This document shows, one piece after another, positions 11,901 to 17,773 of a stretch of 64,000 nt of DNA. The translations under genes and the position numbers were made by a program. The stretch's first letter is position 1. Each line of letters opens with the position of its first letter. Under the pieces are notes generated by a model. It worked only from the letters and a program-made list of their open reading frames with translations, was not told the origin of the DNA and ran no database searches. The stretch is taken from the NCBI RefSeq assembly GCF_026107375.2, contig NZ_JAPCIA010000003.1, positions 186,001 through 250,000 on the forward strand, given 5' to 3'. The DNA is from Sphingomonas sp. BT-65. GTDB lineage: Bacteria; Pseudomonadota; Alphaproteobacteria; Sphingomonadales; Sphingomonadaceae.

Positions 11901-12506
11901 CGACCAGCCATAGTCGGTATATTCCCCGTTCGCGGTGGTCACCCGCGTCAGATTCGCGCCGCTATAGGTGAAGGTCAGGCTGTTGCCGCTGGTGTCGGTC
12001 TGCCCGAGGATGCGGCGCCAGCTGCCGAACGGCGCGAACTCATAGGTCTCGGTGACGCGGCTGTCGCCGTCCCGCCACAGCCACGTCGAGCCATCGAACG
12101 TGATCGTGTCGTAGCCACCCGCGCCGTCGGTCGCGACATAGGCCGAGCCGTTCCAGCTATAGGTGACCTCCGACCCATCCCCGCCGCGACGGACGACCGT
12201 GCCGCCCCAGTCGTTGACCGGCCCGTGCGGGTTGATCGCGCGATCCATGCTCTGGCGCCAGTTGTCGCCATTGTCGTCCGACATGTTGCCGAGACTGTTG
12301 TAGACGCGGTTGATCCCGACATCGGGGCCGCGGCCGGCCAGAAACTCGTCCTGGCGGCTGATCATCAGATTGCCGTTGGCCGCGTTGAGGAAGATGTTGT
12401 CGCCGCCGCGCCCCTGCGCCGCCGCGCCGAGCAGCCCGGCCGCGCCGAGCACGCTCCCCGATCCACGCTCGAAGCCCGTGCCTGCTCCGGTGAAAATCGC
12501 AACCAT
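1821..12506 (-). CDS. Giant Rhs/YD-repeat polymorphic toxin, 3561 aa
   Basis: Most of the protein is tandem YD repeats (Y-D-x-x-G-R/N-L pattern, for example YDALGNLT-like units) forming the Rhs cocoon that encloses a toxin. The N-terminus (MVAIFTGAGTGFERG) has no evident PAAR domain or cleavable signal, so the delivery route is not shown. Around residues 399-552 a non-YD beta-rich insert with YLMAGVSQNP and IYYWENGSGG resembles a lamin-G/concanavalin-like sandwich. A LysM domain lies at about 2865-2911 (AGETLQSIAAQLWGD). A hydrophobic Gly/Ala-rich stretch follows from about 2948, beginning NNCGVVGQIIIAVVAIAV. The variable toxin tip starts near 3174. The reading frame is intact over 10.7 kb. 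The start has a GGGG stretch a few bases upstream. A putative immunity gene follows, and an orphan tip lies further downstream. Confidence 0.9.
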   Translation of the reverse strand: MVAIFTGAGTGFERGSGSVLGAAGLLGAAAQGRGGDNIFLNAANGNLMISRQDEFLAGRGPDVGINRVYNSLGNMSDDNGDNWRQSMDRAINPHGPVNDWGGTVVRRGGDGSEVTYSWNGSAYVATDGAGGYDTITFDGSTWLWRDGDSRVTETYEFAPFGSWRRILGQTDTSGNSLTFTYSGANLTRVTTANGEYTDYGWSGSNITQIATGYVDGGVAKTLTRTRYGYDGYNRLTSVTVDESPNDNDIADGNSYVTSYTYHGASKLVATITQSDGSSIAFTYDGSNRVTSIAQTVVDGVTRTTTIAYGSGITTVTDPQNQTVTLHYDANGQLIRVTAPPANAGAPAQTVEFGYNANGDLIRTTDAGGKTTSYTYDASGNMLTRSDAVSVAIQSGTNGTATLQPDGSYRITKTGGNYGSYDAQVQSSQGISGDFVFRIRPLQANQYLMAGVSQNPNASTHYNNLDFAIEAASNGQIYYWENGSGGALTSYAPGDNLWMVRTGSTIKYYKGATLEAAKAAGSLRSVSGVSGTFYADAAFYQPEAMADVSLTPTSLAESFNVVTSTYNDANQVLTETRTGSDRDSAAASHTTRYVYDSSNRLVYVVSAEGHVTRNWYDGSGQLYWTNNFPDHLYDVSGLSPATDISQATLDNWSATRGDTSSAQISYMTFDNRGNLTALRQATQNLRYDSMGYAEGYHDEYFTYDQAGQLLSRRTGSQNSEFVAYDGLGRVTSSTDINGGTTSILFYDELRQTTVVTLANGLVQTSTYNKAGELISFQEGGSYTIGGTATYAYDQNGRLRIATDATGVTHYYLYDQLGRKTAEVNEFGDLIEYRYDSRNRLVATARYALTLTTAQIALIGDTSSTIDVAAIRPADHGYDIWTWHVYDADGRVLQAIDGDGSTTSYEYDASGQLVRSTEYFNKLSAGQLAAFRAASPTTGVLPAADPKDAVSRIFYDKDGRTLGTLDGAGYLTRIAYDRAGQKVKEVAYAKATDPALRANGTFQQLRESTNPNPNPANRETNYVYDGQGLLRYEIDGLGYVTEYGYESDLDWGSIGLVRKVTTYAAPLTASVFRYADVKAAIASAGLASNAANRTSWAVYDTAGRVAYAIDAGGAVTGYSYDNLGQVTKQIQYATTRTTSSLPTQADMDSWAAANPALTDRVTRYYYDARGQLRFTIDAEGYITRTDYDAEGRVALQARYDAAVSATDSWAIADVFNALGTSASIRHFYYSSAGQLIQEYNGEGERKDYTYWATGKLAQEVIDYGGADEARVLHVYDAAGRESQRYDAYFSADQVLTQFAYDGLGNLTSVTDPNNRTTTYTHDKLGRVLTQINAASGTVSYQYDAFGNVVRTTDERGNSSYNYYDSYGRVIASRDAEDYVTETSYTAFGEIATVTRRYNKANNTASVDVLPTYVAVTADATTAFTYDKLGRVTSTTDAEEKTEYSAYDAFGNLVRRENKLGGVVHYSYSRRGELTHEYVVAPVYDSAGNQTASTFYRYVNYYDARGNLTYQIEGYNLPEQRDTAFAYDKADRLISKSGGQVETGLSGVPVIPVETYAYDNRGNLIETVDPTGARMLFYYDDLDRKVAQIDPTGAVIAYTYDAAGNLTRTRAYDTQVTLPVAAGGAVALPGGTWRETNYVYDNLHRLTSSYVEVGATGHWDGSVFVTQTGAAFTYYEYNAAGNVIKTTDPNGATVFSYYDKLGRKTAQVDQEGYQTSWLLDAEGNVLLERRFVTQAGSVTTSAPPFAIGATAVAGDRITSFTYDELGRRLTETRAGVEAWSIDPATGVLTAANGNATVTYTYNALGQVETKIEANGDTTTYTYDNAGRLTKEQRASYIDHTGAPPVTPELRYYYNGLDQLTATRQIGKGGVNGDRLTSSTYADGRLTSSTDAAGSTRYYHYDAAGRLVAERYARLLSNGSSIAEAVFYEYDAAGRVITQTHARHDGTGWTHTEPSGQAYDATRLRYNAHGELTGRGITAGHTTAAVYQETYFYDSDGHLRRSNAGDGVDKYFLYDKAGNQTLTLVSEGTENLTGINFTDLVDSVAYGIDTNIPGIAATFTVYDKRGMITQTREPGRQLSAGGAEVTITRARAYNAFGEAISETDARGYTTTFAYNNIGRLITKTSPQVSVTAENGAVSTVNPIEHYRYDIAGRLIGTVDANGNTRAQALLAGTGHGGTEALVTHAFNADSADGDALPDDNGVFKTFYDVFGDARILRNQLGLDETRTYDAMGRAIYVTRRGGALTESFLYDGFGQLIAHANPLQGWATTDYDAQGRVVSSTAFGGETTITSYVWNDSLATTGLGTFGGWIQTTSVDADRASGSDYIYAAVQHTDMFGHTIARTDKGGQAYSYQFDRAGRAITETSTWGRNTTYSYYNTGQIREIASGDTPVMNTDWSRKVASYEYDALGQLTREKLVSEVADYQEERYVWIRDPGTSPDTPDGEGPGYWDWVPESYNVQTQTLQDGRAEYDSLGRITRYRDVASYGGADNVDKNWTYDAVGNVRSITTTYLPILANGGISGTATTQAYWYRYDSMNRQVTTKGTFVGTAGSGTIQRGGTGTDITYGAAGQRATAETGWNAQESYGYNATGQLTSVVISGVTRAQTSYDAVGRVSSYAEYNASGVAVHSRHGIVYDPRGLVLAEKTATRQGSDTIYTHTVNYYSATGSGPGHATITWSGQTGSASGNLLYYSETKNWKNGSASPVYGTPGNYSQADLDFADAYTSQSYEWRDGAMQTSVTLVNRDGTSTSAYDYDRDGALESVNITGGTRPRIINYSTNLQGQIINRSEWDYNYNQSDPRSRTYMFGGRQMGVVGNDGTGNVDYAASIAERTATPGNGAFRNGATTGTIHADFDANFTAFNGGTVSEGPSSYTASAGETLQSIAAQLWGDASLWYKLAEANPGLGAGALAAGTPLTIPGGVIGNHHNADTFKPYDPAEAIGNTSPNTPKPPKKNNCGVVGQIIIAVVAIAVTAIATGGILAAATGKAFGAGIGAVLGTSAGAGVSVGFGTGLAAVTAGAAIGSAVSQGVGIATGIQDKFNWGAVGMAALTAFLGPVPVGNIAGSQFLGNVVGGALTSAATQGVARLVGLQSKFDFAGVAAAGIGAGIAGAVSGGFKPARSALAASGQQLAAGTARSLASAATRSLATGTSFGDNIIATLPDVIGQTIGGMIARRMAGVRDGTGRLSGGKAQESTADAIATEAAKLDAMGIPYAIEGEGANARIRVAKGTVNEVLSTSGAGYNSGYDVENVTHAASVQTANSKGLSGFVSYAEDGGTYGAFSSVWVGNPADGAIRIVFRQGGDGYVYHGGVDNITQLSLTVAYGESGLASKIVAESIAQRLSGYSPTQFVNSYTPSVWSDYRNAVLGRQHDAYNLWNAGGLGYVAAVPTWLTSAATGASDLASSYYRGRNGWVAPFDKQTTDITGFVVGAGGTMATKLGRVSNAAEAVTAHSLPGELGHAGEVVSAEVTGLPKNTLRIPSASGAKGYRIPDHMEPLDQLYIAETKNVKYQTLTSQILDDVAHVNRSGYPGRVDVIIDSRTTISGPLLREHLNPGSPIKIRTMDLNRR

Positions 12507-12825
12507 TGGAGATCCCCCATGTCGTCAGGCTGCAACCAGCCGTCTGAGCTAGAGATCGGGGGAATCGGCGAAGTGTTTAGGATTTTTTGCCGGGGCTTCC
12601 GGACCAAGCGCTTGTGGGCCGTCCCTGCGAGCATCAATCTAAGGCGGCCGATCAGCGACGCCAAGCGTCATGTGCCGCGTGAAGACCGTCGCTCACGCCG
12701 CTCGCCATTGACTCGAAGACTCCACTCCGCTTTATCGAAAATCGCTTTATTAAAGCGCTCATCTTTATGGGCTTCAGTCCGTTCACAGTCCTCGGGCATA
12801 TGGACAACTCGGAGAACATCCACCG
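12507..12825. other. Divergent intergenic region between rhs and the ROK regulator
   Basis: No supported gene is present. The segment should carry the rhs promoter (minus strand) and the ROK regulator promoter (plus strand). The only structured element I see is the CGCTTTA palindrome at 12743-12757 and its direct-repeat partner. Confidence 0.5.
12743..12757. promoter_or_regulatory. Candidate operator of the ROK regulator (CGCTTTATTAAAGCG)
   Basis: This is a perfect palindrome with 7-bp arms around one central base. A second copy of its left half, CGCTTTAT, lies at 12729-12736, 14 bp earlier in direct orientation. It is 68 bp upstream of the ROK regulator start, a usual place for autoregulation. 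ROK/NagC-type regulators bind AT-rich palindromes. The link to this protein is inferred. Confidence 0.45.
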
Positions 12826-14067
12826 ATGCCGCCCAATCTTCCAGCTTTTGATCAGCGGCAGACGACAAAGGGTGGAATCGAGGCGCGAGATGCCCGGCTG
12901 ACCCTCAGTCTTTCGGGTACGAATCTCGAACGGGCGGGTGACTATAACCAGCGGATCGTACTCCAGGCCATTCGCCTGACCGACGAGACGACGCGAAGCG
13001 ATCTGGCGCGCGTAACCGGGTTAACGCCGCCGACGATCGTCAACATCACGAAGCGGCTGATCGATCTGGGCCTCGTCAAGCCGGCCGGGCGGCTGCAAGG
13101 CAAGCGGGGCCAGCCGGCGATGCGGATCGTCATCGATCCGGATGGCGCCTTCGCGATCGGGCTCAACATCGACCGCGATCACATCACGCTGGTGACGCTC
13201 GATCTCGCGGGGAAGATCCGCAGCCGCCATACGCGCGAGATCGCCTTCGCGCTGCCGGAAACGGTCGTCGATTATGTGCGAGAGATGCTGCCCGGACTGC
13301 TCGATGAAGGCGGGATCGACCGGGACCGCATCCTCGGTGTCGGGGTCGCGCTCCCTGACGATCTCGGGCGCATTTCGCTGCCGCACCGGCCGAAGGAATA
13401 TGATGCCTGGGACGATATCGACCTTGGCGCGTTGCTCCGCGAAGTGCTCCCCTGGCCGCTTCATGCCGACAATGACGCCGCATCGGCAGCGCTCGGTGAA
13501 GTGCATCTTGGCAATGGCATCGCGCATCCCAGCTTCTTCTACCTGCTGATCAGCGCGGGGCTGGGGGGTGGTCTGGTCATCGATCGAAGCTATGTTCGCG
13601 GCGCGAATTCCCGATCGGGGGAGATCTGGGCAATGCCCGATCCCGAACGGGGCGAAGGCGTGAATGTGCAGGATACGGTTTCGCTATCGGCGCTCTACGC
13701 GCGGCTGGAGGCGCAAGGGTATGAGGTGAACCGGCCCGAAGCGCTGATCGACGGCCCGGCCGGGCAGGAGGCGGTGATCCTCCAATGGCTCGACGATGCG
13801 ACCGATGCGCTCGTTCAGCCGCTGATCGCGGTGAACTGCCTGATCAACCCCGCCGCCATTCTGATTGGCGGGCGGCTGCCGGGCAAATTGGTCGACGGAC
13901 TCGTCGAGCGGCTCAATGCACGGATGGCGGGGCACAAGCTTCCCGTGGTGGCGCCGGTGCAACGTGCGGGCGCATCCGACGATGCGTCGGCGATCGGCGC
14001 GGCGATCATTCCCTTTCTCGACCATGTCCTGCCGTCGGAATCGATCCTGATGCAGGCGGGGCGCTAG
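12826..14067 (+). CDS. ROK-family transcriptional regulator (NagC/XylR type)
   Basis: This 413-residue protein has an N-terminal winged helix-turn-helix (about residues 55-86: RSDLARVTGLTPPTIVNITK) followed by a ROK sugar-binding fold. ROK landmarks include GVGVALPDDLG, HADNDAASAALGE and the LISAGLGGGLVID loop. The usual ROK zinc motif (CxCGxxGCxE) is absent: the equivalent region reads GEIWAMPDPERGEG with no cysteines, so sugar sensing may not use zinc. It most likely represses the adjacent mannoside genes in response to a sugar or sugar phosphate. Its stop codon lies 6 bp from that of the convergent sugar-porter gene. ATG 12826 lacks a strong ribosome binding site, but no better start is evident before the HTH. 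Confidence 0.85.
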   Translation: MPPNLPAFDQRQTTKGGIEARDARLTLSLSGTNLERAGDYNQRIVLQAIRLTDETTRSDLARVTGLTPPTIVNITKRLIDLGLVKPAGRLQGKRGQPAMRIVIDPDGAFAIGLNIDRDHITLVTLDLAGKIRSRHTREIAFALPETVVDYVREMLPGLLDEGGIDRDRILGVGVALPDDLGRISLPHRPKEYDAWDDIDLGALLREVLPWPLHADNDAASAALGEVHLGNGIAHPSFFYLLISAGLGGGLVIDRSYVRGANSRSGEIWAMPDPERGEGVNVQDTVSLSALYARLEAQGYEVNRPEALIDGPAGQEAVILQWLDDATDALVQPLIAVNCLINPAAILIGGRLPGKLVDGLVERLNARMAGHKLPVVAPVQRAGASDDASAIGAAIIPFLDHVLPSESILMQAGR

Positions 14068-14073
14068 GCGCGC

Positions 14074-15438
14074 CTAGCGCTCCTTGATCTGGCGATCCAT
14101 CTCGTCGAGGTCGACGCCCCGCGTTTCGGGGAAGACCGCCGCCACCACGATGAACTGCAGAACCATTGCCCCGGCGAAGATGACGAAGGGCGCTCCGGGC
14201 GACCATGCCACCATGATCGGGAAGATCCCTGCGACCAGCGCGTTCATCAGCCAGTGCGTGCCGGCGCCGAGCGCGCTGCCCCGCGCGCGGACCGGCGTCG
14301 GGAAGATCTCCGAAATATAGACCCAGATGACTGCGCCCTGGCTGGTGGCGAAGAAGGCGATGAAGCCGATCAGCGCCGGCAGCATCAGGCGCGCATCGAC
14401 CGCGCCGAACAGCACGCCCGCCGCGAGGGCGAGGCACAGAGTCATGCCGGCGGCACCGATCAGAAGCAGCGTCTTGCGCCCCAGCCGGTCGATCAGCGCC
14501 ATGCCCACGAGCGTGAAGACCAGATTGGCGGCACCGATCAACACCGCCTGGCGATCGGGCGACAGCGAACCGGCGCGCGCGAAAATGTCGTTCAGATAAT
14601 AAAGGACTGCGTTGATCCCGGCGAGCTGGTTGAACATCGCGACAAGGATCGCGAGCAGGATCGGCCGGCGATGGCGGCGCCACGACAGTTTCTCGCCAGG
14701 CGGATCGCGCTCGAGTGCCTGCTCGATGTGGTGGAGCTCGGCCGCGGGGGACTCGCCGATCCGGGCGAGCGCCTCGCTCGCTTCGCCGCGGCGGCCTTTG
14801 GTCACAAGCCACCTTGGGCTGTTGGGGATCGCGAACAGCAGCCCGAAGAACAGCAGGGCAGGGGCGGCGGTGACGCCGAGCTTCCATCGCCAGGCGGTCT
14901 CGCCGTCAATAAGCCCGGCGATCGCCGCGTTGCTGAGATAGGCGGCGAGGATGCCGGTGACGATCATCAGCTGGAACAGGCCGACGAGGAATCCGCGATG
15001 CTGCGGCGGCGCGATCTCGGCGATATAGACTGGCGCAAGGACCGAGGAGCCGCCGATCGCGAGCCCGCAAATGAACCGGAAGAGGAGGAACGAAGGCCAG
15101 CTCGGCGCCAGTGCGCAGCCGAGGCCCGAGACGAAATAGAGGATGGCGAGCACGCGCAGGCTGTCGCGGCTGCCGAACGCGTCGCCTGGCTTGCCTGCGA
15201 ACAGCGCGCCGGCCAGCGTACCCCACAACGCCGCCGAGACGGTGATACCGAGGGTTTCGGGCGTGAGCGCGAACAGGGCGGTCAGGTCGCCGGTCACGCC
15301 GGCGATGACCGCGGTGTCGAAACCGAACAACAAGCCGGCAAGTGCCGCCGTTCCGATCGCGGCGGCGAGGACGCCGCGGCGTGCGCTGCCGCGCGCCTCG
15401 GCGCCAGAAGAAGCTGCGCGCTCGGGCGTGCCTGTCAT
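14074..15438 (-). CDS. Sugar-porter family MFS transporter
   Basis: This inner-membrane hexose or pentose transporter of the sugar porter family (about 454 aa) has twelve predicted membrane segments. It carries the family signatures: GLLFGFDTAVIAG in helix 1, CGLAIGGSSVLAPVYIAEI (the R-x-x-x-G-x-G/PxYxxE region), DRLGRKTLLLIG after helix 8, WVYISEIFPTPVRARG, and a C-terminal PETRG. I placed the start at ATG 15438, preceded by GGGAGAGGTAGG. The open frame extends 21 codons further upstream, without a ribosome binding site. It is divergent from manA with a 217-bp spacer that contains a weak copy of the shared operator. The likely substrate is a monosaccharide released by the neighbouring glycosidases. 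Mannose or glucose is inferred, not shown. Confidence 0.85.
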   Translation of the reverse strand: MTGTPERAASSGAEARGSARRGVLAAAIGTAALAGLLFGFDTAVIAGVTGDLTALFALTPETLGITVSAALWGTLAGALFAGKPGDAFGSRDSLRVLAILYFVSGLGCALAPSWPSFLLFRFICGLAIGGSSVLAPVYIAEIAPPQHRGFLVGLFQLMIVTGILAAYLSNAAIAGLIDGETAWRWKLGVTAAPALLFFGLLFAIPNSPRWLVTKGRRGEASEALARIGESPAAELHHIEQALERDPPGEKLSWRRHRRPILLAILVAMFNQLAGINAVLYYLNDIFARAGSLSPDRQAVLIGAANLVFTLVGMALIDRLGRKTLLLIGAAGMTLCLALAAGVLFGAVDARLMLPALIGFIAFFATSQGAVIWVYISEIFPTPVRARGSALGAGTHWLMNALVAGIFPIMVAWSPGAPFVIFAGAMVLQFIVVAAVFPETRGVDLDEMDRQIKER

Positions 15439-15508
15439 CCTACCTCTCCCGCGGGATCGAGCATCGGTGCCCGTCCTCGTCTTCCACGGGGCATGCCACA
15501 AACGCGAT

Positions 15509-15523
15509 TTCGATCAAATAAAT
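15509..15523 (-). promoter_or_regulatory. Weak copy (9/12) of the shared ATTnATCnGATnAAT operator
   Basis: On the minus strand the site reads ATTTATTTGATCGAA. It lies 70 bp upstream of the sugar-porter start and about 130 bp upstream of manA, in an AT-rich patch of an otherwise GC-rich spacer. This is one of the weakest of nine sites and could be only a promoter-associated AT patch. Confidence 0.35.
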
Positions 15524-15655
15524 TAATTTTAGTTATTATCTTGACGCCGACGGTGCGGGCGAGGCAGGCTGCAAACATCGGGTGCATCGCGCTGCGCGGG
15601 TGCTTCCGGCATCGCCTGACCCGCAATGGCGGGCGGGAAGCGTAAGGAGGGGCTG

Positions 15656-16489
15656 GTGCCAGCGACATTGCTTGCGACCCATCGCGTCGAAAAACCGTGG
15701 GGGCGGCGGCAATTGCGGGCCCCGTTCGGCGATTCGGCGGCGGATGGCGAGCCGGTCGGCGAGATCTGGTTTCAGGCGCCCGGCGACACGGCGCCCGACC
15801 TCCTCATCAAATATCTGTTCACCAGCGAAAAGCTGTCGGTGCAGGTGCATCCCAATGACGAACACGCGCACGTCCGCGGCCTGCCGCGCGGCAAGGATGA
15901 ATGCTGGCTGATCCTCGATGCCGGACCCGGCGCGACGATCGCGCTCGGTACCAAGACGCCGGTCGACAAGACGGCGCTGCGCGCAGCGGCGCTCGACGGC
16001 AGCATCGAACAGTTGCTCGACTGGAAGCCGGTCAAGGCGGGCGACTTCTTCTACGTCCCCTCGGGCACGGTGCATGCGCTCGGCGCTGGGCTGACACTGA
16101 TCGAGGTGCAGCAGAATAGCGAGACGACCTACCGGCTCTATGACTATGGGCGCCCGCGCGAGCTGCATCTCGACGATGGCGTCGCCGTTGCTGATGCGCG
16201 GCCCTACACGCCCTACCGGTCGCCCGCCCGCGTCGATGACGGCAGCGCGATCCTTGTCGACGGGCCGAAGTTCGCGCTCGAGCGGTTTCCCGGCGGCGAT
16301 TGGACGATTGCGGTCCCCGCTGACGGTACCGCGTGGCTGATCCCGGTCGCGGGCGAGGGGCTGGCCGATGGCGTCGCCTTCAAGGCAGGCGAATGCCTCG
16401 CGCTGACCGGTACCGCGCAGATCGCCGCCGATGCCGATGCGGACCTGCTGCTTGCCTACCCCCTGGAAGGACAATCGAATGACCGATAG
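15656..16489 (+). CDS. manA: Class I mannose-6-phosphate isomerase
   Basis: This 277-residue cytoplasmic enzyme interconverts mannose-6-phosphate and fructose-6-phosphate, feeding mannose into glycolysis. Zinc-site residues are visible: Gln63 and His65 in SVQVHPNDEH, Glu82 in KDECWLIL, and His140 in VPSGTVHALGAG. This is the short form of the family. I chose GTG 15656 because AAGGAGG sits 5-6 nt upstream. An in-frame ATG 30 bp earlier overlaps no ribosome binding site. The last codons overlap the start of the next gene (ATG 16479), implying translational coupling with the transporter. In this locus it would act downstream of the ROK sugar kinase at 32918. Confidence 0.92.
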   Translation: MPATLLATHRVEKPWGRRQLRAPFGDSAADGEPVGEIWFQAPGDTAPDLLIKYLFTSEKLSVQVHPNDEHAHVRGLPRGKDECWLILDAGPGATIALGTKTPVDKTALRAAALDGSIEQLLDWKPVKAGDFFYVPSGTVHALGAGLTLIEVQQNSETTYRLYDYGRPRELHLDDGVAVADARPYTPYRSPARVDDGSAILVDGPKFALERFPGGDWTIAVPADGTAWLIPVAGEGLADGVAFKAGECLALTGTAQIAADADADLLLAYPLEGQSNDR

Positions 16490-17735
16490 CCGATCGGGCA
16501 CTGCCTGGACGTTCGCCTACGTCACGATGCTGTTCTTCGTCTGGGGCGCGGTGACCGCGGTCAACGACATTCTGATCCCCGCGGTGAAGGCGATCTTTGC
16601 GCTCAGCGATACCGAAAGCTTCCTGACCCAGTTCGCCTTCTTCATGGCCTATGGTGTCGTCTCGCTGCCGGCAGCGGCGATCATGGGGCGGGTGGGCGCG
16701 GCCAATTCGATCATCCTCGCGCTGGCGACGATGATCGTCGGCTGCCTGATCATGCCGCTCGCGACCGTGGTGCGCGCCTATCCGATGGTGCTGGTCGGCC
16801 TGTTCGTGATCGCATCGGGCATCACTTTGCTGCAGGTCGCGGCCAATCCGCTGTCGGCGTCGCTCGGGCGCCCCGAGCGGTCGCATTTCCGGCTGGTACT
16901 GAGCCAGGCGTTCAACTCGCTCGGCACGGTCGTCGCGCCGTATCTGGCCGCGCGGACGCTGCTGCAGGGCGGATTGTTCGAAGCAGGGCCGGTGACCGAG
17001 GCGAAGATCGCCTATTCGCTCGGCCGGATCGACGTCGCCTATGTCTTCATCGCGGTGGTGATCGGCGTGCTCGCGATGTTCCTCTATCGCGTCCGCCACG
17101 AGATCACGGCCGCCGCGCCGCCGCCCGAAAAGAGCGCCGGCGTCGCCAGCGCCTTCGCCTCGCCCTGGGCGCTCGCGGGGGCGCTGTCGATCTTCCTCTA
17201 TGTCGGCGCCGAAGTCGCGATCGGCAGCGCGATGGTGAACTTCCTCGAGCAGCCCGACGTGTTCGCGATCAGCGCGGTGGAGGCGGGCAGCCTTGTCAGC
17301 CTCTACTGGCTGGGCGCGATGATCGGCCGGTTCGTGGGGTCGGGCCTGCTCTACCGGCTGCCCGCGGGGCCGCTGCTCGCGGCGGCCGCCATCGCCGCGG
17401 CGCTGCTGTGCCTGACCGTGAGCCAGATCAGCGGGCCGGCGGCGGGGGTGCTCGCGATCTCGGTCGGGCTGTTCAATTCGATCATGTTCCCGGTGATCTT
17501 CTCGCTGACGATCGAGCGCTCGACCGCACCGGCATCGGCGACATCGGGGCTGCTGTGCATGGCGATCGTCGGCGGGGCGTTCGTTCCGCTGCTGTTTGCG
17601 TACGTCGCCGACGCCAGCGGCAGCCGTTTCCTCGCCTTTCTGGTGCCGGTGGCCTGCTACCTCGTCATCGCACTGTTCGGCTGGCGTGCGGCGCGGGTGG
17701 CAGGGGCGGGGGCGCCGGACGTTTCTCCGCACTGA
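16479..17735 (+). CDS. FucP/GluP-type sugar:H+ symporter (MFS)
   Basis: This inner-membrane monosaccharide transporter (418 aa, twelve membrane segments) is of the FucP (fucose/glucose-galactose) family. Typical features are FVWGAVTAVNDILIP in helix 1, LLQVAANPLSASLG, the LSQAFNSLGTVVAPYL segment of helix 5, YVGAEVAIGSAMVNFL, and a C-terminal half ending FGWRAARVAG. The start at ATG 16479 is preceded by GGAAGGA and overlaps the manA stop by 11 bp. Coupling to mannose-6-phosphate isomerase, with GH92 genes following, suggests mannose as the natural cargo. The family also takes glucose, galactose, fucose and GlcNAc, so specificity is inferred. Confidence 0.88.
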   Translation: MTDSRSGTAWTFAYVTMLFFVWGAVTAVNDILIPAVKAIFALSDTESFLTQFAFFMAYGVVSLPAAAIMGRVGAANSIILALATMIVGCLIMPLATVVRAYPMVLVGLFVIASGITLLQVAANPLSASLGRPERSHFRLVLSQAFNSLGTVVAPYLAARTLLQGGLFEAGPVTEAKIAYSLGRIDVAYVFIAVVIGVLAMFLYRVRHEITAAAPPPEKSAGVASAFASPWALAGALSIFLYVGAEVAIGSAMVNFLEQPDVFAISAVEAGSLVSLYWLGAMIGRFVGSGLLYRLPAGPLLAAAAIAAALLCLTVSQISGPAAGVLAISVGLFNSIMFPVIFSLTIERSTAPASATSGLLCMAIVGGAFVPLLFAYVADASGSRFLAFLVPVACYLVIALFGWRAARVAGAGAPDVSPH

Positions 17736-17773
17736 AGCACACGCAACGAAACCCGTTTTCGAGAAGGGGCGCG

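Noticed and set aside
11232..12851. Plus-strand frame of 539 codons antisense to the start of rhs
   Set aside because: Shadow of the Rhs N-terminus; no domain and no ribosome binding site.
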